Source of the DNA: Alphaproteobacteria bacterium
Lineage (GTDB): Bacteria; Pseudomonadota; Alphaproteobacteria; Sphingomonadales; Sphingomonadaceae
NCBI GenBank assembly: GCA_020249025.1
Contig: JADCGM010000141.1
Location: 1-5,510 of the forward strand
Direction of reading: 5' to 3'
Length of the DNA: 5,510 bases
The notes under the pieces: model-generated
The model's database searches: none
Seen by the model: the letters and a program-made list of their open reading frames with translations, nothing else
Told to the model about the DNA's origin: nothing
Translations under genes and position numbers: made by a program
In this document: positions 1-5,510 of the stretch, in pieces
Numbering within the stretch: the stretch's first letter is position 1
Layout of the letters: every line of letters begins with the position of its first letter

Positions 1-429
1 AAGACCGCGGCCGCGCACATCGCGCCCGGCGTCTTCACGCTCGGCGAAGTCGGCTACCTCGACAGCGAGGGCTATCTGTTCATCACCGACCGGGTGTCGG
101 ACATGATCGTCTCGGGCGGCGTCAACATCTACCCGGCCGAGGCCGAGCAGGTGCTCATCCTCCACCCCGACGTCGCCGACGTCGCCGTCATCGCCGCGCC
201 CAACGCGGAGATGGGCGAGGAGGTGAAGGCGCTGGTGATTCCGGCCCGCCCCGACTCGCCGCCGGACCCGAGGGAGCTCGATCGCCACTGCCGCGAACAC
301 CTCGCCGGCTACAAATGCCCGCGCTCCTACGACTTCGTCGACGACATCGGCCGGAACGCCATGGGCAAGGTCAACAAGAAGGCGCTGATGAAGCGCTACT
401 GGCCCACCGACCGCACCATCGGCGGGTGA
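1..429 (+). CDS. Acyl-CoA synthetase (AMP-forming), C-terminal part only
   Basis: The gene is open from the first base and its start lies upstream of the window; 142 residues remain. It belongs to the ANL superfamily (acyl/aryl-CoA synthetases), which adenylates a carboxylic acid with ATP and transfers the acyl group to CoA in the cytoplasm. Visible in order: a GEVGYLDSEGYL stretch (residues 15-26 of the fragment), the ITDR hinge (28-31), SGGVNIYPAEAE (38-49) opening the mobile C-terminal domain, and GKVNKKAL (122-129) near the end, whose Lys123 is the expected adenylation lysine. The YPAEAE signature and the KRYW tail resemble FadD-type synthetases for fatty, steroid side-chain or aryl acids. 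The usual Asp of the G-D-x-G motif that holds the ATP ribose is Glu16 here. The substrate cannot be told because the acyl pocket is off-window. An inverted repeat follows the stop codon, and the next gene has its own promoter, so it is probably a separate unit. Confidence 0.93.
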   Translation, partial: KTAAAHIAPGVFTLGEVGYLDSEGYLFITDRVSDMIVSGGVNIYPAEAEQVLILHPDVADVAVIAAPNAEMGEEVKALVIPARPDSPPDPRELDRHCREHLAGYKCPRSYDFVDDIGRNAMGKVNKKALMKRYWPTDRTIGG

Positions 430-444
430 ACCGGGCCTGTGTCA

Positions 445-467
445 AAACTGCAACGCGCGTGCAGTTT
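445..467. promoter_or_regulatory. Perfect inverted repeat AAACTGCA-N7-TGCAGTTT (operator or weak terminator)
   Basis: Two 8-base arms match perfectly around a 7-base spacer, 15 bases after the stop codon of the acyl-CoA synthetase. A third copy of the half-site GCAGTT occurs at 480-485, 19 bases after the one at 461-466. As RNA the repeat could fold into an 8-bp hairpin ending in UUU, but it is not followed by a U-tract, so it would be a weak terminator. As DNA it looks like a regulator-binding site centred about 90 bases upstream of the predicted receptor transcription start. The repeat is seen; its role is inference. Confidence 0.5.
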
Positions 468-510
468 CGAGTGATCAAAGCAGTTGGATAAATCTTCTGT
501 AGGAAATCGC

Positions 511-539
511 TTGACGCCAATCGAAATGTGCACGTTAAT
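511..539 (+). promoter_or_regulatory. Sigma70-type promoter of the TonB-dependent receptor gene
   Basis: TTGACG (511-516, 5 of 6 matches to the -35 consensus) is separated by exactly 17 bases from GTTAAT (534-539, 4 of 6 to the -10 consensus). It sits in the most AT-rich part of the window, between two convincing genes. Transcription would start near 546, giving a leader of about 100 nt before the receptor start codon. A near-palindrome around GTGCAC (525-536) lies in the spacer and touches the -10 element. Confidence 0.6.
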
Positions 540-560
540 GCAATTTAGGAAAACGAGAGA

Positions 561-575
561 CCGCGAGAATCGCGG
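561..575 (+). other. Leader hairpin 1, 6-bp stem with GAA loop
   Basis: CCGCGA and TCGCGG are perfect reverse complements separated by GAA. The hairpin falls just downstream of the predicted transcription start, in the untranslated leader of the receptor gene. It could protect the 5' end of the mRNA or form part of a regulatory leader. Short GC-rich hairpins arise easily by chance at this base composition, so it gains weight only from its neighbour at 590-616. Confidence 0.4.
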
Positions 576-589
576 CGGGTGACCTTGGG

Positions 590-616
590 AGGGGAACGCG
601 AACGGCGCGAACCCCT
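590..616 (+). other. Leader hairpin 2, symmetric stem with AA/AA internal loop
   Basis: The RNA would fold as AGGGG (590-594), AA (595-596), CGCG (597-600), loop AACGG (601-605), CGCG (606-609), AA (610-611), CCCCT (612-616). That is nine base pairs around a symmetric two-by-two A/A internal loop. The 5' arm includes most of a purine-rich GGGAGGGG (587-594) that resembles a ribosome binding site but has no start codon at a useful distance. The hairpin ends 20 nt before the G-rich stretch thought to recruit ribosomes for the receptor. It may be a translational control element; the folding is seen on paper only. Confidence 0.45.
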
Positions 617-635
617 GTGTGCGACATCAACAGCC

Positions 636-641
636 GGGGGA
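636..641 (+). promoter_or_regulatory. Ribosome binding site deciding the receptor start
   Basis: GGGGGA lies 5 nt before the ATG at 647. It favours that ATG over the in-frame GTG at 617, which would add ten polar residues (MCDINSRGID) in front of an otherwise well-formed signal peptide. The match to the anti-Shine-Dalgarno sequence is only moderate. Confidence 0.55.
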
Positions 642-646
642 TCGAC

Positions 647-3103
647 ATGACCATCAAACTTCGGACGCTCGTGACCACTTCCGCGATGGGCGCCCTGGCG
701 CTCGCGCTCGCCTCTCCCGCCATGGCCCAGCAGGCCGCCGCGGCGAACGACGACGAGGGCGGCATCGAGGAGATCATCGTCGAGGCGCAGCGCAAGGCGC
801 AGAACCTGCAGGACGTGCCGCTCTCGGTCGCGGCCTTCACCACCGACGAGCTCGGCCGCGTCGCCGCGGTCTCGCTGCGTGCGATCAACGGCCTCGCCTC
901 GAACGTCGTGCTGGAGCAGGTCGGCCTGTTCCCGGCCGCCGCCTCCTTCTCGATGCGCGGCGTCGGCACGTCGGGCGTCGAAAGCGCCAACGACCCCGAG
1001 GTCGCGGTCTACATCAACGGCGTCTACCAGGCCCGCAACGCCATCGCGCTGTCGTCGACGGTCGATGTCGAGGCGGTCGAGGTGCTGCGCGGTCCGCAGG
1101 GCACGCTCTACGGCCGCAACGCCTATGCCGGCGTCGTCGCGCTGCGCACCAAGCGCCCCGATCTGAGCGGGCTGTCGGCCAGCGCGTCGGCCACCATCGG
1201 CAACTACGGCCGCCAGAACTTCGAGTTCATCGGCAACGTCCCGCTGTCGACCGACAAGGTCGGCTTCCGCGTCGCCGCGCGCACGCACAACACCGATGGC
1301 TGGTACCGGAACGACGGTATCGTCGACAATGTCGGCACGGTCGATCAGACGCTGAAGGGCAAGCCCGTCGGCAAGGAGCAGAACCTCTACATCCGGCCGT
1401 CGCTGCGCTTCACGCCGGATGATCGCTGGGACATCAACCTCACCGGCGAGGTCTTCCGCGAGCGGTCGCGGGCCTATCCGGCGCTGAGCCTTGTCGGCAC
1501 CACGGGCCTTGCCGCCCAGGGCTTCCCCGGCACCAATCCGTTCGGCGATCCGACCCGCAACATCGCGGCGGACGGCACCAGCCCGTTCGATGTCGGCTAC
1601 AGCCTCGAGAACCGGCCGGTGAACTACGACATGGTGACCCTGCTCGGCGACGTCGCCTACAAGGCCGACGCGGGCACCATCCGCCTCATCGTCAGCCGCA
1701 TGAAGGGCGACTCCGAGGTCTGGGCCGACACCGACGGCGAGAACATCAACGTGTTCTCCTCGGCGCGCTGGGAGGACTACAAGGCCTTCTTCTCCGAGCT
1801 GAACTTCGTCTCCGACTTCTCGGAGAAGTTCGACCTCGTCACCGGCCTGACCTACCTCAAGGATCAGTACAACACGACGCAGCTGTCGTTCACCGACTTC
1901 GCCGCGCCGTTCCCGGCAACCTTCTCGACGCTGACGATCAACCCGGGCACCACCGCGCTGATCAACCCGGCCTACATCAACAACGAGGGCGAGCGGAAAG
2001 CCTTCGCAGCCTATGCGCAGGGCGAGTATCACTTCACCGAGGCGCTGAGCTTCGTTCTCGGCGGCCGCTACTCCTACGAGAAAAAGTTCGGCTATCGCGG
2101 CCAGAACACGACGCTGACCGCCGCCGGCATCGCGCCGACCGCCGACTTCAGCCTGCACACCTTCACCAACAATCCGCTGATCGTGTTCGGCCCGGTGGAG
2201 GAGAGCTGGGACAATTTCTCGCCGCGCGTCGGCCTCAACTACAAGGCCAGCGACGACCTGCTGTTCTACACCTTCTGGCAGCGCGCCTATAAGTCGGGCG
2301 GCTTCAACAACAACGCCGCCGACCGCACCGCCTTCATCACGCCCTATGGCGAGCAGAAGGTCGACACCTACGAGGCCGGCTTCAAGTCGGAGTTCATGGA
2401 CCGCAAGGCGCGCGTGAACGTGAACTTCTTCTACTCGGAGTTCGGCAACCTGCAGCGCACGCTGGTGACCCCGTCGCCGACCGCGCCGTCCGGCGTCGTC
2501 ACGGTGACCACGAACGCCGCCGACCTGCGCAGCTACGGCGTCGAGTTCGAATCGGTCTACCAGCCGGTCTCAGACTTCAAGATGTTCCTCAACGTCGGCT
2601 TCACCAACGCGAAGTACACCGACTATTGCGCGCCGCTGGCGGGTCTTCGGACCACCCAGGCGTCGCCGACCGGCCGCGCGGTGTGCGGACCGATCACCAC
2701 GGTTCTCACCGCCACCGGTGCGACCGCGGGCTTCCTCGTCCCCGAGGATTACAGCGACCTGAAGCCGGTGCGCTCGCCGAAGTGGGACGTGACCGGCGGC
2801 TTCCAGAAGGACTTCGACCTGGCGGGCGGCTCGACGATCGCGATCAACGGCAGCGCCAACTACCGGAGCGCCACCTGGGCGAACCTCACCAACGTCCCAT
2901 TCTCCTATCGCAGCCCGCTGTTCACCGTGGATGCGAGCATGGAGTGGACGGACAAGGATGAGCGCTTCTCGGCCATGCTCTGGGTCCGCAATCTCACCAA
3001 CGACGTCGAACTCCTGAACGTCGTGCCGGTCGCTGGTCAGTTCGCCTTCGCGCACCCGACCGACCCGCGCACCTACGGTCTGACGCTTCGGGCCAACTTC
3101 TGA
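647..3103 (+). CDS. TonB-dependent outer-membrane receptor
   Basis: This 818-residue protein is a TonB-dependent transporter: a 22-strand outer-membrane barrel with an N-terminal plug that imports a ligand using energy passed from TonB-ExbB-ExbD. Residues 1-27 form a Sec signal peptide (Lys/Arg n-region, Ala/Leu-rich core, AMA cleavage before Gln28). A TonB box follows at 40-48 (IEEIIVEAQ). The plug spans about 52-172, with SMRGVG (102-107) and RGPQGTLYGRN (148-158). The barrel fills the remainder and ends in the terminal Phe818 expected for BAM-mediated insertion. Cys661 and Cys680, both in one stretch between predicted strands, could form an extracellular-loop disulfide. No FecA-type signalling domain precedes the TonB box, so it should not signal directly to an anti-sigma factor. 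Length and motifs fit the large receptor families of sphingomonads. The ligand is unknown; the neighbours suggest an organic substrate rather than only a siderophore. It has its own promoter and a strong terminator behind it. Confidence 0.95.
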   Translation: MTIKLRTLVTTSAMGALALALASPAMAQQAAAANDDEGGIEEIIVEAQRKAQNLQDVPLSVAAFTTDELGRVAAVSLRAINGLASNVVLEQVGLFPAAASFSMRGVGTSGVESANDPEVAVYINGVYQARNAIALSSTVDVEAVEVLRGPQGTLYGRNAYAGVVALRTKRPDLSGLSASASATIGNYGRQNFEFIGNVPLSTDKVGFRVAARTHNTDGWYRNDGIVDNVGTVDQTLKGKPVGKEQNLYIRPSLRFTPDDRWDINLTGEVFRERSRAYPALSLVGTTGLAAQGFPGTNPFGDPTRNIAADGTSPFDVGYSLENRPVNYDMVTLLGDVAYKADAGTIRLIVSRMKGDSEVWADTDGENINVFSSARWEDYKAFFSELNFVSDFSEKFDLVTGLTYLKDQYNTTQLSFTDFAAPFPATFSTLTINPGTTALINPAYINNEGERKAFAAYAQGEYHFTEALSFVLGGRYSYEKKFGYRGQNTTLTAAGIAPTADFSLHTFTNNPLIVFGPVEESWDNFSPRVGLNYKASDDLLFYTFWQRAYKSGGFNNNAADRTAFITPYGEQKVDTYEAGFKSEFMDRKARVNVNFFYSEFGNLQRTLVTPSPTAPSGVVTVTTNAADLRSYGVEFESVYQPVSDFKMFLNVGFTNAKYTDYCAPLAGLRTTQASPTGRAVCGPITTVLTATGATAGFLVPEDYSDLKPVRSPKWDVTGGFQKDFDLAGGSTIAINGSANYRSATWANLTNVPFSYRSPLFTVDASMEWTDKDERFSAMLWVRNLTNDVELLNVVPVAGQFAFAHPTDPRTYGLTLRANF

Positions 3104-3128
3104 TCTCTCCCGATCGGAAATCACGACT

Positions 3129-3170
3129 CGGGCGCATCGGTGGTTCGCCATCGATGCGCCCGTCTTCTTT
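3129..3170 (+). terminator. Intrinsic terminator, 15-bp stem with UUCG loop
   Basis: The arms at 3129-3143 and 3148-3162 pair along 15 bp with a single G-U wobble, closing a UUCG loop (3144-3147). TCTTCTTT (3163-3170) follows directly. It lies 25 bases after the receptor stop codon and 18 bases before the dehydrogenase start. It should end most receptor transcripts, or act as a partial terminator that sets a lower level for the downstream genes. Confidence 0.88.
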
Positions 3171-3188
3171 GACGCGAGGACGAACGGA

Positions 3189-5270
3189 ATGGCGGGCAGG
3201 GTGAAGCTGGCGGCGGCGGCGATCGGACTGGCGGCGGCGACCGCGGCGATGACGGTCGAGCCCCCGGCGCGGCCCGCGATCCCGGACGGCGACTGGCACA
3301 GCTACGGCCGCGGCTGGACCGAGGATCATTTCAGCCCGCTTACCGAGATCAACGACCGCACGGTCAGCCGCCTCGGTCTCGCCTGGTCGCACGACATCGA
3401 CCCGACGCCGAGCGTGCTCACCCAGCCGGTCGCCGCCGACGGCGTGCTCTACACCGCCATCGGCTACAGCGTGATCCACGCCTTCGACGGCGCGACCGGC
3501 AAGCTGCTCTGGCGTTACGACCCCGAGGTCGGGAAGGTCGCCGGCATCAAGCTGCGCGCCGGTTGGGGTCCGCGCGGCATCGCCTATCACGACGGCACGG
3601 TGTTCACCGCGACGCTCGAAGGGCGGCTGATCGCGCTCGATGCAAAGACGGGCAAGCCGCGCTGGAGCGTCCAGACCATCGACGATCCCGAGAACGCGCT
3701 CTACATCACCGGCCCGCCTTACATCGTCGGCGATCTCGTCCTCATCGGCAATGGCGGCGCCGAATATGGCCCGGTCCGCGGCTATGTCAGCGCCTATGAT
3801 CGCCGCACCGGCAAGCTCGCCTGGCGCTTCTACACCGTCCCCGGCAAGCCTGGCGTCAAGGACGGCGCGGCCTCCGACGAGGTGATGGAGAAGGCCGCGT
3901 CGACTTGGACCGGCGAGTGGTGGAAGCACGGCGGCGGCGGCACCGTCTGGCAGGCGATGGCCTATGATCCGCAGCTCGGCCGCGTTTACATCGGGACCGG
4001 CAATGGCTCGCCGTGGAACCAGCGCATCCGTTCGCCCGGCGGCGGCGACAATCTCTTCCTCGCCTCCATCCTTGCCCTCGATGCCAAGACCGGGCGCTAC
4101 ATCTGGCACTATCAGGCCAACCCGGGCGAGAACTGGGACTACAACAACACCATGGACATCCAGCTGACCGATCTGGTGATCGGCGGCCAGCGGCGTCCGG
4201 TGCTCCTGCATGCACCCAAGAACGGCTTCTTCTATGTGATCGACCGCGAGACCGGAAAGCTGCTCGGGGCCGAGGCGTTCGGCAAGCAGACCTGGGCCGA
4301 GCGCATCGATCTCGCCAGCGGCCGGCCCGTGGAGAAGCTCGATGCGCGCTATCCCGGCGGCAAGCCGGTGCTGATCTTCCCCGGTCCCTATGGCGCGCAC
4401 GGCGTCGCGACGATGTCCTACAGCCCGGCGACCGGGCTCGCCTACATCCCGACCACCGAGGCCGGAAACATCTACGTCGATCCGCCCGGCGATCTGCCGT
4501 CGTGGCGCCACCTGCCGCAGCTGGCGCTGTCGACCGGCACCGGGGCGCCGCCGCCCGACATGGCGGTGCCGCCGCCCACGAGCGCGCTCGTCGCGTGGGA
4601 CCCGGTCGCGCAGAAGCCGCGCTGGACCGTCCCGACCGCCGGGCGCCTGCAGGGCGGCACGATGGCGACGGCCGGCAACCTGCTGTTCCAGGGCCGCAGC
4701 ACCGGCCGCTTCATCGCCTATGCCGCCGACACCGGGCGCGAGCTCTGGTCCTTCGACGCGCAGACCGGGATCCAGGCCTCGCCGGTCACCTACACGGCGA
4801 AGGGCCGGCAGTATGTCGCGATCCTCGCCGGGTGGCGCGGCAGCCCCAACGGTGACGGCACGGTGTGGGACTATCGCACCCAGCCGCGCCGCCTGCTCGC
4901 CTTCGCGCTCGGCGGCGCGCGGAAGCTGCCGCCCTACGACCCGGGCTCGCTCGATCCCGTCGACGATCCCGATTTCCGGCTCGATCCGGCCAAGGTCGCC
5001 ATCGGCCGCGCGGTCTATGGCACGCGCTGCACCGTCTGCCACGGCGCGGGCGTCGTCGCCGGCGGCGGCGCGCCCGATCTGCGGCGTGCGCCGGGGCCGA
5101 TGGATCTCGAGGCTTTCACCGCCATCGTGTCGGGCGGGGTTCTGCAGGAGGCGGGGATGCCGCGCTTCCAGGACCTCTCTCCCGCCCAGATCGAGGGTCT
5201 GCAACATTTCATCCGCAGCCGCGCGCGCGAGTCGCTCGCGGCGGCGCACCAGCAGGGGAGACAGCCATGA
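3189..5270 (+). CDS. PQQ-dependent quinohemoprotein alcohol dehydrogenase (type II, PQQ plus heme c)
   Basis: This 693-residue protein has the usual size of periplasmic type II quinohemoprotein alcohol dehydrogenases, which oxidise alcohols to aldehydes or ketones at PQQ and pass electrons to their own heme c. A Sec signal peptide covers about residues 1-20. The eight-bladed propeller runs to about 575, with tryptophan-docking repeats at 98-108, 149-159, 202-212, 296-306, 469-479 and 510-520, and a degenerate one at 350-360. Family comparison points to Trp254 stacking on PQQ, Glu192, Asn272 and Asp317 around the metal, Asp317 as catalytic base, and Lys344. Asn319, two residues after the catalytic Asp, is not the Asp typical of lanthanide enzymes, so calcium is likely. 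The C-terminal cytochrome c (about 602-678) has CTVCH at 614-618 and probable axial Met657. The only two cysteines are those of the heme site; the usual adjacent Cys pair beside PQQ is Arg123-Ala124 here. GAGGA at 3176-3180 lies 8 nt before the ATG. The substrate is unknown. Confidence 0.94.
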   Translation: MAGRVKLAAAAIGLAAATAAMTVEPPARPAIPDGDWHSYGRGWTEDHFSPLTEINDRTVSRLGLAWSHDIDPTPSVLTQPVAADGVLYTAIGYSVIHAFDGATGKLLWRYDPEVGKVAGIKLRAGWGPRGIAYHDGTVFTATLEGRLIALDAKTGKPRWSVQTIDDPENALYITGPPYIVGDLVLIGNGGAEYGPVRGYVSAYDRRTGKLAWRFYTVPGKPGVKDGAASDEVMEKAASTWTGEWWKHGGGGTVWQAMAYDPQLGRVYIGTGNGSPWNQRIRSPGGGDNLFLASILALDAKTGRYIWHYQANPGENWDYNNTMDIQLTDLVIGGQRRPVLLHAPKNGFFYVIDRETGKLLGAEAFGKQTWAERIDLASGRPVEKLDARYPGGKPVLIFPGPYGAHGVATMSYSPATGLAYIPTTEAGNIYVDPPGDLPSWRHLPQLALSTGTGAPPPDMAVPPPTSALVAWDPVAQKPRWTVPTAGRLQGGTMATAGNLLFQGRSTGRFIAYAADTGRELWSFDAQTGIQASPVTYTAKGRQYVAILAGWRGSPNGDGTVWDYRTQPRRLLAFALGGARKLPPYDPGSLDPVDDPDFRLDPAKVAIGRAVYGTRCTVCHGAGVVAGGGAPDLRRAPGPMDLEAFTAIVSGGVLQEAGMPRFQDLSPAQIEGLQHFIRSRARESLAAAHQQGRQP
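5254..5270 (+). promoter_or_regulatory. Ribosome binding site and ATGA stop/start overlap
   Basis: AGGGGAG (5254-5260) lies 6 nt before the ATG at 5267. The ATG and the dehydrogenase TGA share the four bases ATGA (5267-5270). This arrangement commonly gives translational coupling and places the two genes in one transcript. Confidence 0.8.
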
Positions 5271-5510
5271 CCGAGACGATCAATCCGCGCCGCCGGGCGC
5301 TCGGTGCCTTCGCGCTCGGGATCGCCGGCATCGCCGGCGCGGCGACCGCGGCCGAGCACAAGCATGGCGCCTCGGCGGCCAAGCCCGCGGCGGGGGATCA
5401 CCACGCGCAGATGATGGCGCGGATGGACGCCGTCGAGTCGAAGGCGGCGATCACCGAGGTGCTCTATCTCTATGCGCGCGGCTGGGACCGGATGGACGAG
5501 GAGACGCTGC
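5267..5510 (+). CDS. Tat-exported NTF2/SnoaL-like protein, N-terminal part only
   Basis: The window end cuts this gene after 81 codons. Residues 7-13 (PRRRALG) form a twin-arginine motif, followed by a Gly/Ala/Ile-rich hydrophobic core (14-29) and a likely cleavage around Ala28-Ala29, so the protein should be exported folded by the Tat system. A His-containing linker (His31, His33, His45, His46) follows. From about residue 55, VESKAAITEVLYLYARGWDRMDEETL has the look of the first helix pair of a SnoaL-like/NTF2-like cone domain (aromatic-rich helix, then an acidic D-x-M-D-E turn). Such folds serve as lyases, dehydratases, isomerases or binding proteins, so the reaction cannot be named from the fold. 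The gene overlaps the dehydrogenase by four bases, pointing to a shared periplasmic job. The Tat signal is clear; the domain call rests on a short segment and is less certain. Confidence 0.75.
   Translation, partial: MTETINPRRRALGAFALGIAGIAGAATAAEHKHGASAAKPAAGDHHAQMMARMDAVESKAAITEVLYLYARGWDRMDEETL

Noticed and set aside
94..429. ATG at 94 as the start of a separate small gene
   Set aside because: The frame is open to position 1 with clear acyl-CoA synthetase motifs before this Met, so it is an internal residue.
617..646. GTG at 617 as an upstream start for the receptor
   Set aside because: It would put MCDINSRGID before a good signal peptide and begins directly after a hairpin; the ATG at 647 has a G-rich ribosome binding site at proper spacing.
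545..2158. Minus-strand reading frame of 537 codons opposite the receptor
   Set aside because: Its composition is that of a codon-bias shadow; no domain, signal peptide or ribosome binding site is seen.
3110..3117. CCGATCGG palindrome after the receptor stop codon
   Set aside because: It is only 8 bases with no loop or partner and is expected by chance in GC-rich DNA.
3169..3197. TTGACG at 3169-3174 as a -35 element for the dehydrogenase
   Set aside because: The matching -10 position falls inside the coding region in GC-rich sequence with no resemblance to TATAAT.
4013..4855. Plus-strand frame of 280 codons inside the dehydrogenase, and a similar one at 619-1422 inside the receptor
   Set aside because: Both are out-of-frame translations of real genes, rich in Arg/His/Pro, without any family signature.
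2994..5249. Long minus-strand reading frame of 751 codons opposite the dehydrogenase
   Set aside because: It is antisense to a well-supported gene, consists of Arg/Ala/Gly/Asp-rich low-complexity sequence without motifs, and is expected from GC-rich codon bias.
1..5510. tRNA or rRNA genes, CRISPR arrays, insertion sequences or attachment sites
   Set aside because: No cloverleaf, regularly spaced repeats, transposase motifs or flanking direct repeats were found on reading through the window.

Overview
The window is GC-rich with strong third-position G/C bias, and all supported genes lie on the + strand. The receptor has the typical form of sphingomonad outer-membrane receptors (signal peptide, an IEEIIVEAQ-type TonB box, an RGPQGTLYGRN plug motif). 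Together with a type II quinohemoprotein alcohol dehydrogenase and a Tat-exported NTF2/SnoaL-like protein, this suggests an alphaproteobacterium of the Sphingomonadales. That placement is inference from protein style, not from a marker gene.

Layout. Positions 1-429 are the C-terminal end of an acyl-CoA synthetase (ANL superfamily) whose start lies outside the window. Positions 430-646 are a comparatively AT-rich regulatory region. It holds a perfect inverted repeat, a good sigma70-type promoter (TTGACG-N17-GTTAAT) and a transcribed leader of about 100 nt with two designed-looking hairpins. Positions 647-3103 encode a complete 818-residue TonB-dependent receptor. Positions 3104-3188 contain a textbook intrinsic terminator, a 15-bp stem with a UUCG loop and a U-rich tail, only 18 nt before the next start codon. 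Positions 3189-5270 encode a complete 693-residue PQQ/heme c alcohol dehydrogenase. Its stop codon overlaps the start of the last gene (ATGA), a Tat-signal NTF2/SnoaL-like protein cut off by the window end.

How the genes may work together. The receptor would import a substrate across the outer membrane. The periplasmic quinohemoprotein would oxidise an alcohol group and pass electrons to the respiratory chain through its own heme c. The co-translated, Tat-exported NTF2-like protein would act in the same compartment, and the cytoplasmic acyl-CoA synthetase could activate a resulting acid. The substrate cannot be read from this sequence. The most notable points are the dehydrogenase lacking the vicinal cysteine pair normally found beside PQQ in its family, its tight coupling to an exported NTF2-like protein, the terminator placed almost against its ribosome binding site, and the structured receptor leader.
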